Assembly (NCBI RefSeq): GCF_014698835.1
Contig: NZ_JACJTU010000002.1
Coordinates: 1 to 64,000, forward strand
Length of the DNA: 64,000 bases
DNA from: Nostoc paludosum FACHB-159
GTDB lineage: Bacteria > Cyanobacteriota > Cyanobacteriia > Cyanobacteriales > Nostocaceae
Direction of reading: 5' to 3'
The notes below the pieces were generated by a model, which searched no databases, was not told where the DNA came from, and was given only the letters and a program-made list of their open reading frames with translations. Positions 9,061 to 17,058 of the stretch are shown here, piece by piece (the first letter of the stretch is position 1; every line of letters starts with the position of its first letter). The translations under genes and the position numbers were made by a program.

Positions 9061-9411
9061 CTATTCTCCGGTTAGATCTAACTGTACTTGCAATCCATCA
9101 TTATCATTTCCAGACTGAGCAGGTGTTAGAAAAACTGAACTTTCTGGCAGGGATAATGATTCGTTAAAGCGTATTCGAGTCCGAGTTTTATTGTCTGTGC
9201 GATTAGTGTTGGAATTGAATGGATTAGTTTGCTCAAAAAAGCTTCTAAAGTCATCTTCGGCTGTTCTATTATCAATCCCAACTAAAGAATCTCCAGTGAT
9301 TGTATATTGTTGGGTATTTAGGTTTGATGGTGACGACTGCCCGTAAACTTGGCTTCCTAAGCTTGCAAAGGCAGCCGTAATTCCCAAGAAAGCAATAATT
9401 TTGGTGTTCAT
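9061..9411 (-). CDS. Small exported protein, unknown function
   Basis: 116 residues. It opens with a clear Sec signal peptide (MNTKIIAFLGITAAFASLG, cleavage likely after VYG near residue 24). The mature part is polar and rich in Asn, Ser and Thr, with no cysteines and no recognised domain. A periplasmic or surface role is likely but unspecified. It has long non-coding flanks on both sides and does not belong to an operon. Confidence 0.6.
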   Translation of the reverse strand: MNTKIIAFLGITAAFASLGSQVYGQSSPSNLNTQQYTITGDSLVGIDNRTAEDDFRSFFEQTNPFNSNTNRTDNKTRTRIRFNESLSLPESSVFLTPAQSGNDNDGLQVQLDLTGE

Positions 9412-10033
9412 TTCTTTTATCCAAATTATTTGTATATTGCTTGTCTTTATTTTCTGGGTAAATTATTTTAATTTACTCTATCTTTAGCTCTAACAAGAAT
9501 GATTGTATTGTGTATATACTTAGGCTGTCAATTATATGTTACGTAAAATCAACATATAAAATACTATAATTTGACCTGAGATTTTTCAATTGATTTACGT
9601 GGTGCGCCAAGGGCTAGAAGCAGGCAAGAGGCAATAAACCTCTTAGAGTTGTAGGTAATTTTTTTATCCAATCAAATACGAGTCCTGTATATTCGATCGA
9701 TATTGGAAATTAGACAATATTTCTTGAGCAAAAAATATTATTCATGGCTGGACAATGGGAATTTTTGTAGGACGGATACTGCTTAAGATTCCTTCAAACC
9801 CTTATTTTTAAGAACTACCTACTTGAGTATTGGCTAAAGAGACTTCTTACCTATTGCCTATTGCCTATTGCCTTTTACCCTTTATGAATCAAATCGCACT
9901 ACCATATAAAAAAAATTAATATAATTCTTGCTTGTCTGCATAAATGAGGACAAAAATAGCGATGAATATTACATGTATTGCGAAACTAGATAAAACTGTA
10001 ATCGATCTTCGATCTAAATCAATCAGTCATAAC
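9412..10033. other. Non-coding region upstream of the TetR gene
   Basis: About 620 bp with no supportable gene. It contains a short CCTATTG tandem array (about 9850-9875) and AT-rich sequence. Divergent promoters for the flanking genes are expected here; the one for the TetR gene is listed separately. Confidence 0.4.
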
Positions 10034-10080
10034 TTGACATAGGGGGGATCGATTTGTTTATATAAAATATAACGACCGTT
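10034..10080 (+). promoter_or_regulatory. Putative promoter and operator of the TetR gene
   Basis: TTGACA at 10034-10039 precedes a TATATA-like box at 10059-10064 (spacing 19, slightly long). Just downstream lies the inverted repeat AACGACCGTT (10071-10080), where the transcription start is expected. TetR regulators often repress their own genes from such palindromes. The assignment is inference from position and symmetry. Confidence 0.4.
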
Positions 10081-10100
10081 CGATATAAATAAATTAAACC

Positions 10101-10676
10101 ATGCCTAAAATTGTTGACCATGAGCAGTATCGTAAAGAACTGCTCAAAAAGTGCTTTGATTTATTTGCCGAAAAAGGTTATGGTTCGATTACTATGCGCC
10201 AAATTGCTGAAGGATTAGGGGTTTCAACGGGGACGTTATACCACTATTTTCCCAGCAAACAAAGTTTATTTGAGCAACTAGCCCAAGAGATATGCGAACA
10301 AGATGTAAGTGCGGCTTTAGCTGAATTAGAAGGAGCGCAAACACTACAAGAGGCAATGGAAGCACTAGGAAGATATCTAGTGAACAATGAAGATTATTTT
10401 GTGAAGTGGACTTATATTTGGATTGATTTTTGCCAGCATCAAGAGACTAATAGTATACAGAATAATAGTGTTTTTAAACATACTAATAAGCAGTATCAGC
10501 AGGCTGTTTATGATTTTTTGGGCGTTCAAGATCCAGTGTTAGCTTCTTTTGTATTGAGTTTTGTCAATGGTTTAATTCTGGAGAAGTTATGGGGTGATGA
10601 AACAGTTGATTTCATTGAACAATGTGCGTTGTTAGGTAAAATGCTGACGGCATATTTGCCGCAATCTAGCAATTAG
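10101..10676 (+). CDS. TetR/AcrR family transcriptional regulator
   Basis: 191 residues. The N-terminal HTH (about residues 10-55) is typical: KCFDLFAEKGYGSITMRQIA, then GVSTGTLYHYFPSKQSLFEQLA. The variable C-terminal ligand domain (about 70-191) is rich in aromatic residues. It sits 5' of devB-devC-devA on the same strand, so it most likely controls that exporter in response to a transported or toxic lipid-like compound. A palindrome overlaps its own promoter region. The ligand and direct targets are inferred. Confidence 0.9.
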   Translation: MPKIVDHEQYRKELLKKCFDLFAEKGYGSITMRQIAEGLGVSTGTLYHYFPSKQSLFEQLAQEICEQDVSAALAELEGAQTLQEAMEALGRYLVNNEDYFVKWTYIWIDFCQHQETNSIQNNSVFKHTNKQYQQAVYDFLGVQDPVLASFVLSFVNGLILEKLWGDETVDFIEQCALLGKMLTAYLPQSSN

Positions 10677-10919
10677 TTATCTCAAATTAAGTAGAAGGCA
10701 GAAGGCAGGAGGTAAAAACCAGTTGACCAGAGGATTTGAAAGATTGACATTTTACATTTAATTATGTTCGCCTACTTAATTGGTGATTAATAGGAATGAT
10801 TACTTGATGGTATAAATCACTAGATTTATCCGTCTAGAAAGTTTTAGAACACCGAAAGTCGGCGCTTCAAATTTTTGGAAAATAGAAAAACCAAAATTGT
10901 CTGGAAAAGACAAATTTTT
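10677..10919. other. Gap with inverted repeats between tetR and devB
   Basis: AATTAAGTAG (10685-10694) is repeated inverted as CTACTTAATT (10772-10781), bracketing about 97 bp that include GAAGGCA-type heptamers. It may be a small palindromic element or a second operator. Nothing else is recognised. Confidence 0.35.
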
Positions 10920-12224
10920 ATGGGGACAAAAGAGATGGTTGAAAAGGTATCATCTAAAGCCGGGAATAAAGGGTTAATTGCATTAGTAATTACGGCTACT
11001 GCGATTACAGGTGGAATTGTATTTTATGGAATTTCTCAATTTGGACAGGTTAATCAAACTGCCTCATCTGAGCCGGTAGAAACTACACCAGAGACTCAAA
11101 AAGTAACTGCTTTAGGACGACTAGAACCAGAAGCCGAGGTAATTAGCTTGTTTGCGCCCTTGGCTTTGGATGGCGATCGCGTTGCCCAAATATTAGTCAA
11201 AGAAGGCGATGGCGCTCAAGCCGGACAAACCATCGCAATCTTAGACGCCCGCGATCGCTTGCAAACTGCCGTCCTCCAAGCGCAAAAACAAGTCAAAGTC
11301 GCCCAAGCTAAACTCGCTCAAGTCCAAGCTGGAGCCAAGGTAGGAGAAATCAAAGCCCAGCAGGCAAGTGTTGAACGCCTGCAAGCCCAGTCCCAGGGAG
11401 ATATCACAGCACAACAAGAAGCGATCGCCCGCATAGAAGCACAATGGGAAGGAGATAAAATCGCCCAAGAAGCAACCATTAAGAAACTAGAGGCAGAACT
11501 GAAAAATGCCGAAGCTGAATATCAACGCTATCAGCAGCTATATTCCCAAGGAGCAGTTTCTAGTTCTTTGTATGACAGTAAAAACTTGACTGTAGAAACT
11601 GCCAAACAGCAACTAGACGAAGCCAAAGCAGTTCTCAACCGGATTAACACCACCGCAAGCAAACAACTGTCCGAAGCCAAAGCAGCACTCGCCCGCACCA
11701 ACGCCACCGGGAACAAACAAGTTAGCGAAGCCAAAGCTACACTCACCAGTATTGCAGAAGTTCGAGATGTGGATGTCGCCGCTGCTAAGACAGAAGTTGA
11801 AAATGCGATCGCCACACTCAAACATGCCGAAACCGAGTTAGCGGGAGCTTACATCAAAGCACCTATGGCCGGACAGATCATCAAAATTCACACGCGAGTC
11901 GGAGAAAAAATTAGTGAGTCTGGCATTGCAGAGTTAGCGCCAAACGACCAAATGATGGCAGTAGCAGAAGTTTATCAAAGCGACATCGCCAAAGTCAAAC
12001 TAGGACAACAGGCAGTGATTACCGGTCAGGCATTTGTGGGAGAACTGCGAGGAACCGTTGCCCAAATTGGCCGCCAAGTCATTAGACAAAACGTTTTTAG
12101 CAACCAGCCTGGTGAAAACCTCGATCGCCGAGTCATTGAAGTGAAAATTCGCCTCAATCCCAAAGACAGTAAGCGAGTTGCAGGTTTCACTAACCTACAG
12201 GTACAGACAGCGATTGAATTATAA
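10920..12224 (+). CDS. devB: DevB-type membrane fusion protein of an ABC exporter
   Basis: HlyD-family adaptor that links the DevC/DevA transporter to an outer-membrane channel. DevBCA exporters move heterocyst glycolipids or related lipids. There is one N-terminal membrane anchor (LIALVITATAITGGIVFYGI), a biotinyl-lipoyl-like half (LVKEGDGAQAGQTIAIL), a long coiled-coil hairpin and a C-terminal beta barrel. The coiled coil contains an 18-residue repeat in three copies beginning DEAKAVL, SEAKAAL and SEAKATL (DNA 11616-11777). I chose ATG 10920 over an upstream TTG at 10875. ATG 10935 is also possible. It is first in a devB-devC-devA operon. DevB subfamilies serve various lipids, so a heterocyst role is not proven. 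Confidence 0.85.
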   Translation: MGTKEMVEKVSSKAGNKGLIALVITATAITGGIVFYGISQFGQVNQTASSEPVETTPETQKVTALGRLEPEAEVISLFAPLALDGDRVAQILVKEGDGAQAGQTIAILDARDRLQTAVLQAQKQVKVAQAKLAQVQAGAKVGEIKAQQASVERLQAQSQGDITAQQEAIARIEAQWEGDKIAQEATIKKLEAELKNAEAEYQRYQQLYSQGAVSSSLYDSKNLTVETAKQQLDEAKAVLNRINTTASKQLSEAKAALARTNATGNKQVSEAKATLTSIAEVRDVDVAAAKTEVENAIATLKHAETELAGAYIKAPMAGQIIKIHTRVGEKISESGIAELAPNDQMMAVAEVYQSDIAKVKLGQQAVITGQAFVGELRGTVAQIGRQVIRQNVFSNQPGENLDRRVIEVKIRLNPKDSKRVAGFTNLQVQTAIEL

Positions 12225-12230
12225 AAGGGC

Positions 12231-12420
12231 ATGGGGCATGGGGCATGGGGTATGAGGACACAACAGTAGAGTTCAAAAACTCATTCACGAATATTAAAGA
12301 CTCATTGACTACTTGCAGTGCCCAATGACGCCAGTCGCCTCAAGTCGGGAATGGCTCCCCAATGCCCAATGCCCAATGCCCAATGCCCAATCCCCAATCC
12401 CCAATCCCCAATCCCCAATT
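12231..12420. repeat. Heptamer arrays between devB and devC
   Basis: GGCATGG units lie just after devB (about 12231-12252). CCAATGC and CCAATCC units (about 12359-12419) run right up to the devC start. They extend an open frame upstream of devC artificially. Confidence 0.75.
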
Positions 12421-13581
12421 ATGAAAATGTTTCGTAAAACGCCCCTAGCATGGCGGCAGTTGATGAAAGAAAAAACGCGTCTGGCTGTTGCAGTGGCAGG
12501 TATCACTTTTGCCGATTTACTGATGTTTATTCAGTTAGGATTTGAAAGTGCGCTGTTTGATGCAGCCATCAAACCCCATCGCAATTTACAGGCGGATTTA
12601 GTTTTGATTAATCCCCAATTTCAAACTCTGTTCTCTGTGAAAAATTTTTCCAGAGAGCGACTCTACCAAACATTAGGTTTTGACGGCGTTCAGTCAGTGA
12701 ATTCTGTCTACATCGGCAGCGCACAATGGCGAAATCCAGAAACACGTCTCGATCGCACCATCTTAGTTTGGGGTATCGATCCTACACAACCCGCATTTAA
12801 ATCTGCCGAAATCAAACAAAATCAGCACCACCTCAAACAGTTGTATCAAGTTCTGTTTGACCAAGCAGGGCGTCCAGAATACGGAACAGTTGCCGATATT
12901 TTTAATCAAACAGGCAAGTTAGAGACAGAACTGAATGATAAACTTGTCTCCGTTAAGGGCTTGTTTACTGATGGTGCCTCCTTTGCTGCCGATGGTAATG
13001 TCATCACCAGTGACTCCACCTTTACGGAACTATTCCCAGATAGTAAACCCGATCGCATCACAGTAGGATTGATCGCTCTCAAACAGGGTGCCGATCCCCA
13101 GAAAGTGCAATCGCAACTTGCCGCAGCACTACCTAAAGATGTCAAAGTCCTGACCCCAGAAGAATTTGCCCAAATCGAGAAAAAATACTGGGAAAATGGT
13201 ACTGCCATTGGTTTCATTTTCACTTTAGGTACAGGAGTCGGATTCATTGTTGGTATTGTTATTGTTTACCAAATACTTTATTCAGATGTTTCTGACCATT
13301 TGCCAGAATATGCCACACTCAAAGCAATGGGATACACTGATGGCTATCTGTTAAGAGTCTTATTTCAAGAAGCATTGTTTTTAGCCATTTTAGGTTTCAT
13401 CCCTGGATTAATCCTTTCTATTGGGTTGTACCAACTTGCTTATAGTGCAACGATGCTGCCTCTTTTTATGAAGCTCGAACGAGCGATATCCGTCTGGATT
13501 TTAACCTTAATCATGTGTAGTTTCTCTGGGGCGATCGCTATGCGAAAGCTGCGATCTGCCGATCCTGCTGATGTGTTTTAG
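12421..13581 (+). CDS. devC: DevC-type ABC exporter permease
   Basis: FtsX-like permease of a DevBCA exporter, 386 residues from this start. One N-terminal membrane segment follows [19 protein letters not shown] large periplasmic domain spans about residues 50-260, and three membrane segments follow near 265-290, 315-345 and 350-380. A frame extending to 12313 is open, but its residues are encoded by the heptamer array ([11 protein letters not shown]), so I place the start at ATG 12421, or at ATG 12427 (MFRKTPLAW). No purine-rich ribosome-binding site is visible before either, because the repeat occupies that position. It lies between devB and devA and must work with both. Confidence 0.87.
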   Translation: MKMFRKTPLAWRQLMKEKTRLAVAVAGITFADLLMFIQLGFESALFDAAIKPHRNLQADLVLINPQFQTLFSVKNFSRERLYQTLGFDGVQSVNSVYIGSAQWRNPETRLDRTILVWGIDPTQPAFKSAEIKQNQHHLKQLYQVLFDQAGRPEYGTVADIFNQTGKLETELNDKLVSVKGLFTDGASFAADGNVITSDSTFTELFPDSKPDRITVGLIALKQGADPQKVQSQLAAALPKDVKVLTPEEFAQIEKKYWENGTAIGFIFTLGTGVGFIVGIVIVYQILYSDVSDHLPEYATLKAMGYTDGYLLRVLFQEALFLAILGFIPGLILSIGLYQLAYSATMLPLFMKLERAISVWILTLIMCSFSGAIAMRKLRSADPADVF

Positions 13582-13584
13582 TTT

Positions 13585-13682
13585 TGGGACTGGGGACTGG
13601 GTACTGAGTACTGGGAAAGAATTATTCTAATCCCTAATCCCCAGTCCCCAGTCCCCAATCCCTAATTCCCATTCCCTATTTT
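13585..13682. repeat. Heptamer arrays between devC and devA
   Basis: A G-rich run (GGGACTG units, about 13585-13615) is followed by a C-rich run (CCCCAGT/CCCTAAT units, about 13630-13676). The arms are roughly complementary and could form a hairpin in the transcript between devC and devA. Confidence 0.7.
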
Positions 13683-13694
13683 CTATAAAATCCT

Positions 13695-14447
13695 ATGTTG
13701 CAAAAATCTTTACCACTAAATTCCAATTCGATATTTTCTGCTTCAGAACCTGTTATTTGTGTGAATAACCTCAACCACTATTTTGGTGAAGGTGCCCTTC
13801 GCAAACAAGTATTATTCGATATTAATTTGGAGATTTACGCTGGGGAAATCGTCATTATGACTGGCCCCTCAGGATCGGGAAAAACTACTTTGTTGACGCT
13901 AATGGGTGGCTTGCGTTCTGCCCAAGATGGTAGTCTCAAAATCTTAGGCGAGGAAATTCGCGGTGCGAAAAAGCAGCAGTTAACGAAGCTGCGCCGTAAT
14001 ATTGGCTATATTTTCCAGGCACATAATTTGATGACTTTTTTGACAGCAAAAGAAAATGTGCGAATGTCTCTAGAATTACATGAAGATTTTCTCAATCAGG
14101 ATATCGATGCTAAAGCGATCGCCATTTTGGAAACTGTCGGTTTAGGTGAACGGGTAGATTATTATCCAGAAAAACTATCTGGAGGGCAAAAACAACGTGT
14201 GGCGATCGCTCGTGCTTTAGTCAGCCATCCTAAGATTGTCTTAGCAGATGAACCGACTGCTGCACTTGATAAAAAATCCGGGCGCGATGTCGTGGAAATA
14301 ATGCAGAAGTTAGCCAAAGAGCAAGGCTGTACGATTTTGCTAGTTACCCATGACAACCGCATCCTCGATATTGCCGATCGCATCATTTATATGGAAGATG
14401 GTCAGCTGAAAACTGATGGTATAGATGCCCCCATAACAGGTAAATAA
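13695..14447 (+). CDS. devA: DevA-type ABC exporter ATPase
   Basis: ATP-binding subunit of the DevBCA exporter, 250 residues. Walker A is GPSGSGKTTLL near residue 56, the ABC signature is LSGGQKQRVAIARAL near 155-170, Walker B is IVLADEPTAALD, and the switch His lies in LLVTHD. The subfamily resembles the LolD/MacB-like ATPases that pair with FtsX-type permeases, which suits DevC. It is the last gene of the operon and is followed by a terminator-like hairpin. Confidence 0.9.
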   Translation: MLQKSLPLNSNSIFSASEPVICVNNLNHYFGEGALRKQVLFDINLEIYAGEIVIMTGPSGSGKTTLLTLMGGLRSAQDGSLKILGEEIRGAKKQQLTKLRRNIGYIFQAHNLMTFLTAKENVRMSLELHEDFLNQDIDAKAIAILETVGLGERVDYYPEKLSGGQKQRVAIARALVSHPKIVLADEPTAALDKKSGRDVVEIMQKLAKEQGCTILLVTHDNRILDIADRIIYMEDGQLKTDGIDAPITGK

Positions 14448-14455
14448 TATAGATT

Positions 14456-14496
14456 GCCGACTTCTTTATGGAGAAAGTCGGCGAGCTTGTTCTTTA
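14456..14496 (+). terminator. Terminator after devA
   Basis: GCCGACTT (14456-14463) pairs exactly with AAGTCGGC (14475-14482), followed by a moderately T-rich stretch. It lies 9 bp after the devA stop and closes the operon. Confidence 0.6.
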
Positions 14497-14527
14497 TTAG
14501 TAATATTTTGTACAGAGTCTAAAGTTC

Positions 14528-14962
14528 ATGAATCAAGCTTTCTTCTGGGGTTCCTGGTTTACTTCACTTGCCAGTACCGCGTTACTGTTTTTTTGGTCAT
14601 TGCCTATGTCTCCATTTACGCACCCTGGAATCAAAGCCAATGAAGCAGCTATTATCTTTTTTCCGGTTACGGGCATACGCTGGCTGGGTCTTGCTAGCAG
14701 TCTGTTTCTAGTGGCGATCGCTTGGGGGCAATACCTGTATTCAGAAGCTATCTCTATAATTTCTCTGGCAATTTCCGTTTTAGTTTTACACTTCGTTCTT
14801 GGAGTAATTAATATTGCAATAATGGATCTTTGGCTTTCTGTAGAGCCTATCAAGACACGCACTACTAAAGCCATTTACGCAGGAATCTACTTTGGATTGC
14901 CGATGTTTTGGCTATTACTCGTAGCAGTGTTAATGCTTAAGATTACTTATTTTCGTAACTGA
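14528..14962 (+). CDS. Small integral membrane protein, unknown function
   Basis: 144 residues with about four membrane segments (near 8-28, 45-68, 75-98 and 115-138). Charged residues are few. No family is recognised. It lies downstream of the devA terminator and upstream of tsaB, with its own gap on both sides, so a link to the exporter is only positional. Confidence 0.6.
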   Translation: MNQAFFWGSWFTSLASTALLFFWSLPMSPFTHPGIKANEAAIIFFPVTGIRWLGLASSLFLVAIAWGQYLYSEAISIISLAISVLVLHFVLGVINIAIMDLWLSVEPIKTRTTKAIYAGIYFGLPMFWLLLVAVLMLKITYFRN

Positions 14963-15049
14963 AGCAGCAAGGATGTATCATTGCCTGATTAATCACTCGA
15001 TTTCCTGAAAAAATCCTGGTTTTCTCAATTTAGTATAAATTTATAGTTC

Positions 15050-15697
15050 ATGTCAACAAAAATTCCCATAACAAAATACGCTTTATCACTGCACACCACA
15101 ACGCCAGAATTAGGTATAGCAATTAGTAATTTTTCAGGTGAGACTCGCTCTCAAGTTTGGAATTTAGGGCGTGATTTATCTAGCTTAATACATCAATATC
15201 TAATTGAATTTATCAAACCACAAACTTGGGCAGATTTGTCCTTTATTGCAGTTGCAAAAGGCCCCGGCGGCTTTACCGGCACTCGTATTGGTGTCGTCAC
15301 TGCCCGAACTTTGGGGCAACAATTAGCTATTCCTGTATTTGCAATTTCGACTTTAGCTGCGGTAGCTTGGTCAGAGGCAAGCAAAAGCCAAAATCCAAAA
15401 ACTCTTGCTGTCGAAATGCCAGGACAGCGAGGTCAAATTTTTGCTGCTATCTATCAATCCATGCCAAATGCCTCTGGACTAATAGCTTTATTGCCAGATA
15501 CAGTTATGACGCCAGAAATATGGCAGGAAACTTTAGCCAATTGGAACACCAGTTATCAGCTGATTCAAGCCCAATCTGGGTTGGCAGCGACGGTAACAAG
15601 TATTCTGGAACTAGCTGAACTTGATTGGCAGCACGGCAAATCTCCTCATTGGTCTGAGGCTTTGCCTTATTATGGACAACATCCGGTAGAAGTTTAA
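15050..15697 (+). CDS. tsaB: tRNA threonylcarbamoyladenosine biosynthesis protein TsaB
   Basis: TsaB is the scaffold partner of TsaD in forming t6A37 on ANN-decoding tRNAs. The 215 residues match the short cyanobacterial form. The hallmark GPGGFTGTRIGVVTARTLG lies near residues 71-90, preceding the dimer interface, and the N-terminal ASKHA-like strand (ALSLHTTTPELGIAIS) is present. The C-terminal half is degenerate compared with TsaD, as is normal. The gene converges on a small minus-strand gene 9 bp away. It is probably essential. Confidence 0.9.
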   Translation: MSTKIPITKYALSLHTTTPELGIAISNFSGETRSQVWNLGRDLSSLIHQYLIEFIKPQTWADLSFIAVAKGPGGFTGTRIGVVTARTLGQQLAIPVFAISTLAAVAWSEASKSQNPKTLAVEMPGQRGQIFAAIYQSMPNASGLIALLPDTVMTPEIWQETLANWNTSYQLIQAQSGLAATVTSILELAELDWQHGKSPHWSEALPYYGQHPVEV

Positions 15698-15706
15698 CTA
15701 AAACAT

Positions 15707-15916
15707 TCAATCGTCCAATAAACTCATCAATGCTTGTAATTCCGAGTCTGGTGACTCTGATAATTGATGCTGTAATTCTAACAGTTGAGTCTGTAATGCT
15801 GTAACTACGTTCACCATATCAGATTCTTGTGCGATTTTTAGCTGACTTTCTTTGATTCTGATTTTTCTCAGCAGTTCATCGACAACGGAAATTGCATCAT
15901 AATCTTGAGAAATCAT
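15707..15916 (-). CDS. Small coiled-coil protein, unknown function
   Basis: 69 residues, acidic and Leu/Gln rich. A continuous helix with heptad-like pattern spans about 10-55 (ELLRKIRIKESQLKI, then LQTQLLELQHQL). No family is recognised. It is convergent with tsaB and has a 545-bp non-coding region upstream, which would hold its promoter. The codon pattern and compact fit suggest a real gene, but the evidence is modest. Confidence 0.5.
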   Translation of the reverse strand: MISQDYDAISVVDELLRKIRIKESQLKIAQESDMVNVVTALQTQLLELQHQLSESPDSELQALMSLLDD

Positions 15917-16461
15917 AGCCTTACACCTAACTAGAAATTACAGGAGTAAAGTGATACTTGTTGCTCACACATTGCCTAGCATCGTTTAAATTTTAAGTAA
16001 AAATTGTACATGCTATTGGCACAGACTTGCCATGAGAGTAACTTTTTTTTTTAAAGTACTTTACACAAACAAATGATACTGTTAACAAAATATTGCTTTA
16101 TAACTAATTAGTTATTAAATTTGTCAAAAAATGTAGTATTTGCGATCGCACGAGTACTTGCTAGAATTCTCAACAGCTGGTTAAGCATCTGTATGCTGTT
16201 TGACTTCAAATTGGTTAATTAGTATAAAATTTCTTACCTACTGGCAAAAATTAACTGTATTTACTTAAATTTAATCTCATGATGTGATACTAAGATTACC
16301 TAATTTAGGTTATAGCCAACTTTAGAACTACCGTTGAACAGCACAGCAAGGTTATCTTTAGGACTAATAATGGCATCTCGGATACCATTTTCAGTAACTT
16401 CCTGCTTGCTAAAAAATTAGTCGAATGAAAATTAAGTACTGGATTTCTCAGGAGGAGTGAC
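15917..16461. other. AT-rich non-coding region
   Basis: A region of 545 bp between divergent genes. One HIP1 site occurs near 16142-16149. A strong GGAGGAG ribosome-binding site (16450-16456) belongs to the gene starting at 16462. No other feature is recognised. Confidence 0.4.
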
Positions 16462-16899
16462 ATGGGACTTAGCGACGAACTTTTGAACCCAAACAAAAAA
16501 GCTATGGTCGTAGAAGACTGCTGCAACTTGCTCGAAACACAAGTTGCTTCTAAGTCAGGTATCAGCGGTATGGCTTTGAAAGCTGCCTTTGGAGCCTTAA
16601 AGGGAGTCAAGCCTGGATACATTCCCTATGCCCTCGAACAACTTTTGCCCCAGTGTTTCACGGCGCTCGATCCCATTTGGAATGAAGGCGTCCAGAAGGG
16701 CGACCCAGTGGGGCATGTGATTGCGAATTCATCAGATACCGCAGATGCGCTTTTAAGCGTAACTGACGCGAGGCTCAAAACTGTGAAACGCCAAATTGTG
16801 CGAGGAACCTATGAAAAGCTTCGCGGCTCAGCAAAAAAACACGTCGAAGAGGCGATACCAGACTTAGCCAATATCATCGACAAGCACGCCAAGGGATGA
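16462..16899 (+). CDS. Conserved protein resembling DUF6918
   Basis: 145 residues, soluble and helical. The pattern (a start like LNPNKKAMVVEDCCNLLE, a central LKAAFGALKGVKPGYI, then ALLSVTDARLKTVK and KKHVEEAIPDLANII) matches my recollection of the DUF6918 family, whose function is unknown. An excellent Shine-Dalgarno sequence, AGGAGGAG, lies 6 bp before the ATG, implying strong translation. It stands alone, with a repeat array directly after the stop. The family call is from memory and only moderate. Confidence 0.7.
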   Translation: MGLSDELLNPNKKAMVVEDCCNLLETQVASKSGISGMALKAAFGALKGVKPGYIPYALEQLLPQCFTALDPIWNEGVQKGDPVGHVIANSSDTADALLSVTDARLKTVKRQIVRGTYEKLRGSAKKHVEEAIPDLANIIDKHAKG

Positions 16900-17048
16900 T
16901 GGGGATTAGGGACTGGGGACTGGGGACTGGGGGCTGGGGACTGGGGACTGGGGATTAGGGACTGGGGATTAGGGACTGGGGACTGGGGAGGCAGGAGGAG
17001 AAAGAATAACCAATGCCCAATGCCCAATGCCCAATGCCCAATGCCCCA
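16900..17048. repeat. Heptamer tandem array (GGGACTG, then CCAATGC)
   Basis: About ten GGGACTG/GGGATTA units are followed by a short A/G stretch and about five CCAATGC units. It fills the whole gap between two convergent genes. Confidence 0.8.
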
Positions 17049-17058
17049 TTCCCGATTC

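Noticed and set aside
12313..12420. N-terminal extension of devC
   Set aside because: The extra residues are a translation of CCAATGC/CCAATCC units; the canonical DevC N-terminus starts at 12421 or 12427.
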